From: an uncultured Oscillibacter sp.
GTDB lineage: Bacteria > Bacillota > Clostridia > Oscillospirales > Oscillospiraceae
NCBI GenBank assembly: GCA_910586735.1
Contig: CAJUJW010000045.1
Coordinates: 1-20,608 of the forward strand
Direction: 5' to 3'
DNA length: 20,608 nucleotides
Shown here: positions 14,837-20,608 of the stretch, piece by piece
How the letters are laid out: every line of letters starts with the position of its first letter
Position numbering within the stretch: the first letter of the stretch is position 1
The notes under the pieces: model-generated
Told to the model about the DNA's origin: nothing
Seen by the model: only the letters and a program-made list of their open reading frames with translations
The model's database searches: none
Made by a program: the position numbers and the translations under genes

Positions 14837-15107
14837 AAAGACGATGAAGAGAAGAGTACGCCGGATGAACCGTCAAAGAGAGCCCCGGAAGGTGAAAGGG
14901 GGCACGGAGGGGCCGGGGGAACATGGTCTTGGAGTCGCGCGGCCGACTGTCCCAGGGGCACAGGCCGCGACGGGCGCGCCCGTGACAGCGCGGGAGTGTG
15001 CTGGCACTCTGTAAGGCCGCCTCCGCGAGGGGGCGCGCGAATCAAGGTGGTACCACGGCGCGGTTTCGCGCTCGTCCTTGAGGCCTGGGGGCTTCAAGGG
15101 CTTTTTT
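14837..15107 (+). promoter_or_regulatory. T-box riboswitch, methionine (AUG specifier)
   Basis: Stem I starts with AAGAC (14838-14842), which pairs with GTCTT (14926-14930). Between them are GATGAAG and AGTA of the specifier loop, AGAGAG, and GAACATGG, placing AUG (14923-14925) as specifier codon. The T-box core AAGGTGGTACCACGG is at 15044-15058; its UGGU (15048-15051) would pair with an ACCA end, fitting a tRNA with discriminator A such as tRNA-Met. TCAAGG (15042-15047) pairs with CCTTGA (15076-15081) as antiterminator. The competing terminator is CCTTGAGGCC (15076-15085) with GGCTTCAAGG (15090-15099), then six T. Uncharged tRNA-Met would turn the operon on. Confidence 0.95.
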
Positions 15108-15143
15108 GTTTGCCCCCCACTTTCCCGTAAAGGAGCTGACGGC

Positions 15144-16160
15144 GTGAGCGAACCCATCATTCAAATTCAACACCTGTCCAAGAACTTCGGCGGCGGGCCC
15201 GACGAGGTCCGCGCCCTGACGGACATCAGCCTGGACATCCGGCAGGGGGAGATTTTCGGCATCATCGGCCTCTCCGGCGCGGGGAAGTCCACCCTGGTGC
15301 GGTGCATGAACCTGCTGGAGCGGCCCACCTCCGGGAAGGTCATCGTGGACGGGAAGGACATGACCGCGCTCTCGGAGAAAGAGCTGCGGCTCCAGCGGCG
15401 GAAGATGACCATGATTTTCCAGAGCTTCAATTTGCTGATGCAGCGGACCTGCCTGAAAAACGTGTGCTTCCCCATGGAGATCGCCGGGGTGTCCCGGTCC
15501 CAGGCGGAGAAGCGGGCGAGGCAGCTTCTGGACATCGTGGGCCTGGCGGACAAGGCGGGGGCCTATCCCTCCCAGCTCTCCGGCGGGCAGAAGCAGCGGG
15601 TGGCTGTGGCGAGAGCCCTGGCCACGGACCCCAAGGTCCTCCTCTGCGACGAGGCCACCTCCGCCCTGGACCCCACCACCACCGTCTCCATCCTGGAGCT
15701 CCTCCGGGACCTGAACGCCAAGCTGGGAGTCACCGTGGTGGTCATCACCCACCAGATGAGCGTCATCGAGGCCATCTGTTCCCGGGTTGCCATCCTGGAC
15801 GGCGGGCAGGTGGCCGAGCTGGGGGAGGTGCAGGAGATTTTCTCCAACCCCGCCACCGACGCCGCCCGGCGGCTGGTGTATCCCGGCGGGGCCAGCGTCA
15901 GCCAGTGCCCCGCCAGCACCAGGGCCGTCCGGCTGTCCTTCAACGGGGGCACGGCTTATCAGCCCCTCATCGCCTCCGTGGCCATCGACTGCGGCGTGAA
16001 GCTGAACATCCTGGGGGCGGACACCCGGAACGTGGGCGGCAAGGCTCTGGGCACCATGCTCTTAGGGCTGCCCGAGGACCTCAACGAGGCCGCCAAGGCC
16101 CTGAGCTATATCCGGGCCCAGCCCTATATTACCGTGGAGGAGGTGGAATACCGTGGCTGA
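15144..16160 (+). CDS. metN: Methionine ABC importer, ATP-binding subunit
   Basis: ATPase of the MetNIQ importer, 338 residues, close to the usual length. Walker A is GLSGAGKST (42-50), the signature LSGGQ (145-149) continues into KQRVAVARALA, and Walker B VLLCDE (165-170) ends in catalytic E170. The C-terminal ~80 residues (AVRLSFNGGTAYQPLIAS, NILGADTRNVGGKALGTML) form the NIL/C2 domain that binds methionine and trans-inhibits transport. The start is GTG at 15144, with AAAGGAG 8 bases upstream; the open frame back to 15078 runs into the T-box terminator and is rejected. The stop overlaps the metI start by 8 bases, so translation is coupled. Methionine specificity is supported by the AUG-specific T-box. 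Confidence 0.96.
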   Translation: MSEPIIQIQHLSKNFGGGPDEVRALTDISLDIRQGEIFGIIGLSGAGKSTLVRCMNLLERPTSGKVIVDGKDMTALSEKELRLQRRKMTMIFQSFNLLMQRTCLKNVCFPMEIAGVSRSQAEKRARQLLDIVGLADKAGAYPSQLSGGQKQRVAVARALATDPKVLLCDEATSALDPTTTVSILELLRDLNAKLGVTVVVITHQMSVIEAICSRVAILDGGQVAELGEVQEIFSNPATDAARRLVYPGGASVSQCPASTRAVRLSFNGGTAYQPLIASVAIDCGVKLNILGADTRNVGGKALGTMLLGLPEDLNEAAKALSYIRAQPYITVEEVEYRG

Positions 16161-16836
16161 GATCTTCACCGGCGCCTTCTGGGCGGAGTACGGCGCCATC
16201 CTGGCGGAGGGCGTCCTGGACACCTTGATCATGACCGCCGCGTCCACCGCCCTGGCCTATCTCTTCGGCCTGCCCATGGGCATTATCTGCGTCCTCACCC
16301 AGCCCCACGGCATCCGGCCCAACCGGCCCGTCAACGCCGTGCTGGGGTGGATCATCAACGTCCTGCGCTCCTTCCCCTTCGCCATCTTGATGGTGGCGCT
16401 TTTCCCCTTTACCAAGCTGGTCATGGGGACCCGGCTGGGCCTCCGGGGGGCGATATTGCCCCTGGTGGTGGCCGCCGCCCCCTTTGTGGCCCGGATGGTG
16501 GAGACCTCCCTCAGCGAGGTGGACGCCGGCGTGGTGGAGGCGGCCCAGTCCATGGGGGCGTCCACCTTCCAGATTGTCTGGAAGGTCTACCTGCCGGAGG
16601 CCCGGCCCTCCCTGATTCTCGGGGGGTCCATCACCCTGATCGCCATCGTGGGCTACACGGCCATCGCCGGCATGGTGGGCGCGGGGGGCCTGGGAGACCT
16701 GGCCATCCGGTACGGCCACCAGCGGAACGTCCCCTCGGTCATGTGGGTGACGGTCATCATCCTGGTCATCATCGTCCAGGTGGTCCAAAGCGTTTTCAGC
16801 CGCCTGTCGTCCGGTATCGACAAGCGTTTGAAATAA
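16153..16836 (+). CDS. metI: Methionine ABC importer, permease subunit
   Basis: Inner-membrane permease of 227 residues with the five-helix MetI pattern. The EAA loop that docks on MetN is visible as VVEAAQSMGASTFQIVWKVY, and the family segment GYTAIAGMVGAGGLGDLAIRYG follows. The start is GTG at 16153, inside the end of metN, with GGAGGAGG (16136-16143) ahead. It forms the complex with metN upstream and metQ downstream. The start MAEIFTGAFW is taken at the first codon with a good ribosome binding site; no better ATG exists nearby. Confidence 0.95.
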   Translation: MAEIFTGAFWAEYGAILAEGVLDTLIMTAASTALAYLFGLPMGIICVLTQPHGIRPNRPVNAVLGWIINVLRSFPFAILMVALFPFTKLVMGTRLGLRGAILPLVVAAAPFVARMVETSLSEVDAGVVEAAQSMGASTFQIVWKVYLPEARPSLILGGSITLIAIVGYTAIAGMVGAGGLGDLAIRYGHQRNVPSVMWVTVIILVIIVQVVQSVFSRLSSGIDKRLK

Positions 16837-16910
16837 AAAGCGTCCCCCCTTCCAGCCCCTCACGCGCGCAGAGAGGACGGAAGGCGGGAGCGCGTACCGA
16901 AGACATTCGG

Positions 16911-16928
16911 AACAAGCCATTGTTTTTT
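16911..16928 (+). terminator. Weak hairpin with T-run between metI and metQ
   Basis: AACAA (16911-16915) with TTGTT (16920-16924), followed by T to 16928. The stem is short; it could tune the metI/metQ expression ratio rather than stop transcription. A CCGAA/TTCGG hairpin lies just before it. Confidence 0.3.
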
Positions 16929-16945
16929 GATTGGAGGAACACAAC

Positions 16946-17740
16946 ATGAAGAAGAAGTTTTTTGCTCTCACCCTGGCCCTGATCCTGGCCTTGTCCCTGG
17001 CCGCCTGCGGCGGCAAGAAGTCCACGACCCTGAAGGTCGCCGCCTCCCCCACCCCCCACGCCGAGATTCTGGCCCAGTGCGTGGAGCCCCTGAAGGAGCA
17101 GGGCATTGAGCTGGTCGTCACGGAATACGCCGACTACGTGGTGCCCAACACCGCCGTGGAGGACGGAGACGAGGACGCCAACTACTTCCAGCACGTCCCC
17201 TATCTGGATAACTTCAACGCCGAGCGGGGGACCCACCTGGTGAGCGTGGCCGGTGTCCACATCGAGCCCATGGGCCTGTACGCCGGGAACTCCGCTTCCC
17301 TGGACGCCATTCCCGACGGGGGCAAGGTAGCCGTCCCCAACGATCCCACCAACGAGGGCCGGGCCCTGCTGCTGCTGGAGGCTCAGGGGCTGATTAAGCT
17401 GGCGGACAGCTCCAACTTGGAAGCCACCCCCAAGGACATCGCTGAGAACCCCAAGAATCTGGAATTCGTGGAGCTGGAGGCGGCCCAGGTGCCCGCCGCC
17501 CTGGATGAGGTGGACATCGCCGCCATCAACTCCAACTACGCCCTGGGCGCGGGGCTGAACCCCGTGGAGGACGCCCTGGTCATCGAGGCCGCCGATTCCC
17601 CCTATGTGAACATCCTGGTGGTCAAGGAGGGGAATGAAAACAACGAGGCCGTCCAGGCCCTGGTGAAGGCCCTCCAGTCCGACGCAGTGAAGGACTATAT
17701 CAACGCCACCTTCGGCGGCGCGGTGGTCCCCGCTTTCTGA
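16946..17740 (+). CDS. metQ: Methionine-binding lipoprotein (NlpA/MetQ family)
   Basis: Extracytoplasmic solute-binding protein of 264 residues that delivers D/L-methionine to MetNI. The signal peptide MKKKFFALTLALILALSLAA ends in lipobox LAAC with lipidated C21. The mature part begins with the family motif LKVAASPTPHAEIL, followed by EYADYVVPN, DANYFQHVPYLDNF and VPNDPTNEGRALLLLE, all MetQ landmarks. The ATG at 16946 was preferred over the TTG at 16931 because GGAGG (16933-16937) sits 8 bases before it. It is the last gene of the T-box-controlled operon and ends at a strong terminator. The 109-base gap after metI holds only the weak hairpins described there. Confidence 0.96.
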   Translation: MKKKFFALTLALILALSLAACGGKKSTTLKVAASPTPHAEILAQCVEPLKEQGIELVVTEYADYVVPNTAVEDGDEDANYFQHVPYLDNFNAERGTHLVSVAGVHIEPMGLYAGNSASLDAIPDGGKVAVPNDPTNEGRALLLLEAQGLIKLADSSNLEATPKDIAENPKNLEFVELEAAQVPAALDEVDIAAINSNYALGAGLNPVEDALVIEAADSPYVNILVVKEGNENNEAVQALVKALQSDAVKDYINATFGGAVVPAF

Positions 17741-17758
17741 GATAAGGCAGATGTGAGG

Positions 17759-17792
17759 AGAGGTCCGGGTGTTCCCGGGCCTCTTCTTTTTT
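17759..17792 (+). terminator. Intrinsic terminator of metNIQ
   Basis: 11-bp stem (17759-17769 with 17774-17784, one G-U pair), TGTT loop, then TTCTTTTTT. Confidence 0.92.
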
Positions 17793-17900
17793 GGGGGCTG
17801 CCGGCAGGGGGGGTAATTGACAATGGATAATGTGTGGGGGCTCTCCTCCCTTACGGGGGTGAGCCCGTTTCCCTGGAAACTCCAGCGGCATCGGAGGAAC

Positions 17901-17925
17901 GGGCCGCCGAGGGCGGCGGCCCCTA
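17901..17925 (+). repeat. Intergenic palindromic repeat, copy 3 (variant)
   Basis: GGGCCGCC (17901-17908) with GGCGGCCC (17915-17922), a 6-base loop and CCCCTAC-like flank, same architecture as the copies near 13.7 kb. The surrounding 17793-17975 also holds GGGCTC/GAGCCC arms and a TAATTGACAATGGATAAT stretch, but no gene. Confidence 0.5.
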
Positions 17926-17983
17926 CGCCGTGGTTCTCTTGATAAAATGCGTGACCGGACACTCCCTGTGTGGAGGCCCCCCC

Positions 17984-18012
17984 TTGACATCCCCGCCAGG
18001 GCATGCTATACT
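17984..18012 (+). promoter_or_regulatory. Strong promoter of the ABC-F leader
   Basis: Perfect TTGACA (17984-17989), a 17-base spacer and TATACT (18007-18012) preceded by TGC (extended -10). The first RNA base should be near 18019, leaving a leader of about 255 bases before the ABC-F start. Confidence 0.9.
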
Positions 18013-18043
18013 TGCCCTCGAATAACTCGGAAGGGGTGGAAAA

Positions 18044-18064
18044 GTGAGAAACGCTTCCTGCTGA
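18044..18064 (+). CDS. Possible leader peptide (6 codons) of the ABC-F attenuator
   Basis: GTG at 18044 encodes MRNASC and stops at TGA 18062-18064. A purine-rich GGAAGGGGTGG (18029-18039) precedes it at workable spacing. GGAAG at 18029-18033 can pair with CTTCC at 18054-18058, so ribosome occupancy would change local folding. Confidence 0.45.
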   Translation: MRNASC

Positions 18065-18217
18065 ACGCCAGGTTCAAATAACTTGGTTTCCGGCGCCGCC
18101 AAGGCGGGGCCGGGGCGGCGTTATGCCGCCAAGCGGGAAAGCACCCTCACCTTCGGCCCTCTGCGTCATATACCGCCACGCCGCCCGTTCTCGGGGCGGC
18201 TTGCGCCGTGCTGTGAC

Positions 18218-18253
18218 GGGCCGCGGGAGTCTTTTCCGCGGCTCTAATTTTTT
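18218..18253 (+). terminator. Attenuator terminator upstream of ABC-F
   Basis: 9-bp stem (18218-18226 with 18236-18244, one G-U pair), 9-base loop, then AATTTTTT ending at 18253, only 7 bases before the ABC-F ribosome binding site. The leader contains further strong hairpins (for example GCCGCCC 18179-18185 with GGGCGGC 18193-18199) that could compete with it. Confidence 0.8.
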
Positions 18254-18274
18254 CACGGCAAGGAGATGACGCCT

Positions 18275-19735
18275 ATGTCCATGATCCAGGCAAACGGCCT
18301 GACCTTTTCCTACCCCGGCAGCCCGGACCCCGTGTTCCAGGACGCCGCTTTTCAGATCGACACCAGCTGGCGCCTGGGCCTCGTGGGCCGGAACGGCAGG
18401 GGGAAAACCACCCTCCTGCGGCTGCTGATGGGGGAATTCCCCCACCAGGGGACCCTGACCGCCTCGGGGCCCTTCGACTATTTTCCCCGCCCCGTGCCGG
18501 ACCCGGACCGGCTGACGGCGGAGGTGCTGGAGGACCTCTGCCCCGACGCGGAGAGCTGGCGCTTCCCCAGGGAGCTGGGCCTCCTGGGCGTGGAGGAGGA
18601 GGCCCTCTGGCGGCCCTTCTCCACCCTCTCCAACGGAGAGCGGACCAAGGTCCTCCTGGCGGCCCTCTTCCTCCGGGAGGGGTCCTTCCCCCTCATCGAC
18701 GAGCCCACCAACCACCTGGACGCCCAGGGCCGGGAACTGGCCGCCGCCTACCTCCGGCGGCAGCGGGGCTTTATCCTGGTGTCCCACGACCGGCGCTTTT
18801 TGGACGGCTGCGTGGACCACATCCTGGCCCTGAACCGGGCGGACATTCAGGTTCAGAGCGGGAATTACAGCTCCTGGCGGGAGAACTTCGACCGCCTCCA
18901 GCAGTTCGAGGAGGCCAAAAACGACCGCCTCCAAAAGGAGGTCCGCCGCCTCCAGCAGGCGGCCCGGCGGACCTCCGCCTGGTCCGACCGGGTGGAGGCG
19001 TCCAAAATCGGGGCCTATGACAAGGGCTTCGTGGGCCACAAGTCCGCCAAGATGATGAAGCGGGCCAAGGCCCTGGCGGCCCGGCAGGAGAAGGCCCTGG
19101 AGGAAAAACAGGGCCTCCTCCAGAACCGGGAGACGGCGGAGGCATTGAAGCTCCGCCCCCTGGAGCACCACGCCCGGCGGCTGGTCTCCTGCGCGGACCT
19201 GACGCTTTGGTACGGGGGCCGGCGGGTCTGCGGTCCCGTGACCTTCTCCCTGGAGCGGGGAGAGCGGGCCGCCCTGGCGGGGCCCAACGGCTGCGGGAAG
19301 AGCAGCCTCTTGAAGGGAATTCTGGGGGAGGACATCCGCCGGGAGGGAACCTTGACCCTGGCGCCGGGGCTGCGGGTTTCCTACGTGCCCCAGGACACGT
19401 CTTTTCTCCGGGGAAGCCTGGGGGGCTTCATCCTGGAGCGGGGCCTGGACGAAAGCCTCTTCAAGGCCATATTGCGGAAGCTGGGCTTTTCCAGGGAACA
19501 GTTCGCCCGGCGGCTGGAGGACTACTCCGGCGGGCAGAAGAAGAAGGCCCTCATCGCCGCCAGCCTCTGCCAGGAGGCCCACCTCTACGTGTGGGACGAG
19601 CCGCTGAACTTCATCGACATCGACTCCCGCCTCCAGATCGAGGCCCTGCTGCGCACCTTCGCCCCCACCATGCTGTTCGTGGAGCACGACCGGGCCTTTC
19701 AGGAGGCCGTGGCCACGAAGGTGATAACATTATAA
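18275..19735 (+). CDS. Lsa/CplR-type ABC-F ribosomal protection protein
   Basis: Cytosolic twin-ATPase of 486 residues without membrane segments. NBD1 has Walker A GRNGRGKTT (38-46), signature LSNGER (118-123) and Walker B LIDEPTNHLD (140-149). An interdomain linker with coiled-coil character follows (about 190-285, including YDKGFVGHKSAKMMKRAK). NBD2 has Walker A GPNGCGKSS (336-344), YSGGQKKKALIAASL (417-431) and DEPLNFIDI (441-449). FQIDTSWRLG, GHKSAKMMKRAK and PLNFID in place of PTNHLD are hallmarks of the Lsa/Vga/CplR group, which dislodges lincosamides, pleuromutilins and streptogramin A from the ribosome. The ATG at 18275 lies 9 bases after GGAG; the ATG at 18266 directly abuts that site and is unlikely. 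The attenuated leader fits drug induction. The resistance spectrum is inferred. Confidence 0.9.
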   Translation: MSMIQANGLTFSYPGSPDPVFQDAAFQIDTSWRLGLVGRNGRGKTTLLRLLMGEFPHQGTLTASGPFDYFPRPVPDPDRLTAEVLEDLCPDAESWRFPRELGLLGVEEEALWRPFSTLSNGERTKVLLAALFLREGSFPLIDEPTNHLDAQGRELAAAYLRRQRGFILVSHDRRFLDGCVDHILALNRADIQVQSGNYSSWRENFDRLQQFEEAKNDRLQKEVRRLQQAARRTSAWSDRVEASKIGAYDKGFVGHKSAKMMKRAKALAARQEKALEEKQGLLQNRETAEALKLRPLEHHARRLVSCADLTLWYGGRRVCGPVTFSLERGERAALAGPNGCGKSSLLKGILGEDIRREGTLTLAPGLRVSYVPQDTSFLRGSLGGFILERGLDESLFKAILRKLGFSREQFARRLEDYSGGQKKKALIAASLCQEAHLYVWDEPLNFIDIDSRLQIEALLRTFAPTMLFVEHDRAFQEAVATKVITL

Positions 19736-19742
19736 TATAGAG

Positions 19743-19783
19743 GGACCCTGGAAGCCCTCCCTGCGGAGGGGCCTCCAGGGTCC
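19743..19783. terminator. Terminator between ABC-F and the small membrane protein
   Basis: GGACCCTGGA (19743-19752) pairs with TCCAGGGTCC (19774-19783), with an inner CCCTCC/GGAGGG stem. T-rich flank is short (TTCT); it sits between convergent stops and could work in both directions. Confidence 0.65.
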
Positions 19784-19786
19784 TTC

Positions 19787-20059
19787 TCAAATCAGCGCCA
19801 CGATGAGCCACAGCAGGCCGATGGCCGCCGCGCCCATGAGGGTGTAGACCGCCGGGCTCAGGTCCCGCCAGGCCCGGCTGAACTTCCCGTGGTCTCCCCC
19901 GGCGTAGTTCCGGGCCACCCGGCGGGCCTCCTCCACCAGCTCCCGGGAGGTGACGCCCTCCCCGGCGGCGTCGTTGCGCACAATGAAGATTGCCTGCTCG
20001 AAAAACCGCTGGTCCGGGGAGTCCACCACGACCACCCGTCTGGAAATACCTTTCACCAT
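19787..20059 (-). CDS. Small predicted tail-anchored membrane protein, unknown function
   Basis: A 90-residue protein I do not recognise. The first ~68 residues are soluble and charged (SPDQRFFEQAIFIVRND, SRELVEEARRVARNY), and residues 70-90 form one hydrophobic helix reaching the very C-terminus (MGAAAIGLLWLIVALI). This suggests a cytosolic domain anchored by its tail. AGGAGG lies about 12 bases upstream of the ATG at 20059, slightly long. It has codon use like the host genes and faces ABC-F. The minus-strand TATAAT at 20120-20115 could be its -10, with no clear -35. It is the last gene before the base composition changes. Confidence 0.7.
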   Translation of the reverse strand: MVKGISRRVVVVDSPDQRFFEQAIFIVRNDAAGEGVTSRELVEEARRVARNYAGGDHGKFSRAWRDLSPAVYTLMGAAAIGLLWLIVALI

Positions 20060-20149
20060 GTTCTACGTATGCCTCCTGTCAGTGATGGTTACATTTTTCC
20101 AGCCTGGGGGGAAAATTATACCTGGGACGGAAAAAGAGGAGAGGCGGAA

Positions 20150-20299
20150 ATGGCAAAGTGCCGCAACGAAGTATTCTATGTAAGGCAGGGCTGTGACTGT
20201 AAAAGGTCACAGTCCTGCTTTTTCAGGCCGTTTTCCGCTCTTTACGCCACTGTCCTCTGCCGTCCCCGGCTTCACAGAGGTTGTCAGCGATGTCAATGA
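20150..20299 (+). CDS. Doubtful small cysteine-rich ORF at the element boundary
   Basis: ATG at 20150 follows GAGGAG at 8 bases and opens with MAKCRNEVFYVRQGCDCKR. The beginning looks like a real start with a good ribosome binding site. However, an intrinsic terminator lies inside the frame at 20185-20223 and the rest overlaps the recombinase antisense. If real, it is probably a host gene truncated by integration, or a very short peptide. Confidence 0.25.
   Translation: MAKCRNEVFYVRQGCDCKRSQSCFFRPFSALYATVLCRPRLHRGCQRCQ
20185..20223 (+). terminator. Intrinsic terminator at the element edge
   Basis: 13-bp stem (20185-20197 with 20206-20218, one G-U pair) followed by TTTTT at 20219-20223. It works for rightward transcription, insulating the recombinase gene from host reads. 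Confidence 0.8.
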
Positions 20300-20608
20300 T
20301 CCCAGCGGCCTTGTAGTAAATCTCAATCTTTTGCCTGCGGTGCCCACTGCTCTTGTCGGGAGCGTGGACGATGATCTTGTCAACCAGTTCGTTCAACATT
20401 TCCGCTGTCAGTTCTTCCGGGTCGGTGTACTTGCGAACGCTTTTCAGGAATTGCCGGAGGTCATGGGCTTCCTGTTCGCCATCGTCAATCAGCGATTGCA
20501 GTTCCCCAATGACCTGCCGTACCTGCTTCTGCTCATCCTCGTACTGCGTGGAAAGTTTGTCAAACCGCTCCGGGCTGAGCCGTCCCGCCACCATGTCCTC
20601 ATAGATGC
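20223..20608 (-). CDS. Large serine recombinase, C-terminal part (cut by window edge)
   Basis: C-terminal ~127 residues of a large serine recombinase of the kind that integrates and excises conjugative or mobilisable elements in Clostridia. The frame is open to the window edge (IYEDM before MVAGRLSPERFDKLS), so the catalytic domain lies outside. The segment has the coiled-coil region (QYEDEQKQVRQVIGELQSLI) and the DUF4368-type end LNELVDKIIVHAPDKSSGHR. It ends in TGA at 20225-20223. The base composition here is clearly lower in GC than the genes to the left, consistent with a recently integrated element. Such recombinase genes normally lie at one end of the element with the attachment site just beyond their 3' end, that is, near 20.1-20.2 kb. 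Confidence 0.88.
   Translation of the reverse strand, partial: IYEDMVAGRLSPERFDKLSTQYEDEQKQVRQVIGELQSLIDDGEQEAHDLRQFLKSVRKYTDPEELTAEMLNELVDKIIVHAPDKSSGHRRQKIEIYYKAAGIIDIADNLCEAGDGRGQWRKERKTA

Noticed and set aside
14837..15107. SAM riboswitch upstream of metNIQ
   Set aside because: The sequence has the T-box core, UGGU bulge and specifier loop instead of SAM aptamer motifs.
18074..19687. 537-residue minus-strand ORF opposite ABC-F
   Set aside because: Shadow frame of a gene with complete Walker and signature motifs on the other strand.

Overview
The window looks like chromosome of a high-GC gut Clostridium relative, most plausibly Oscillospiraceae/Oscillospirales (Flavonifractor, Lawsonibacter or Oscillibacter type). 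The reasons are strong GGAGG ribosome binding sites, a T-box leader, a guanine riboswitch, an SLH-domain wall protein, HPr-like and Lsa-type ABC-F proteins and a very GC-rich codon bias. This is inference; no rRNA or species marker is present.

Layout. 47-3423 (minus) is an operon of a cysteine desulfurase, a MATE efflux pump and an RlmA-type rRNA methyltransferase whose start overlaps the pump's stop. Facing it, 3538-5431 (plus) carries mtaB (tRNA methylthiotransferase) and yfbR (5'-deoxynucleotidase). 5503-7674 encodes a secreted YcdB/YcdC-like SLH protein. A bidirectional terminator separates it from a small minus-strand HPr-like protein that lacks the phosphorylatable histidine. 8237-9505 is an S41-type lipoprotein protease. 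A strong promoter then drives tRNA-Ser(GGA) at 9656-9747.

From about 9.87 to 12.06 kb lies a patch that looks acquired: a second MATE pump behind a transcription attenuator, followed by an orphan coding remnant and a serine resolvase reduced by two internal deletions and a lost start codon. Right after it is a strong promoter, a guanine-class riboswitch and a probable 8-oxoguanine/guanine-type deaminase. A DUF368 (polyprenyl-phosphate transporter family) gene converges on it across two palindromic repeats.

14.79-17.79 kb is a complete methionine import operon, metN-metI-metQ, behind a T-box whose specifier reads AUG and whose UGGU bulge matches a discriminator A. 17.98-19.74 kb is an Lsa/CplR-type antibiotic-resistance ABC-F gene behind a long leader with a short peptide and an intrinsic terminator. 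The right end holds a small tail-anchored protein of unknown function and, after a drop in GC near 20.15 kb, the C-terminal part of a large serine recombinase: the edge of an integrated mobile element that continues outside the window.

The common theme is RNA-level control. Four genes or operons (the second MATE pump, the deaminase, metNIQ, the ABC-F gene) sit behind structured leaders, and two of these look like antibiotic-responsive attenuators. The rest is housekeeping (tRNA/rRNA modification, sulfur transfer, nucleotide clean-up, methionine uptake).
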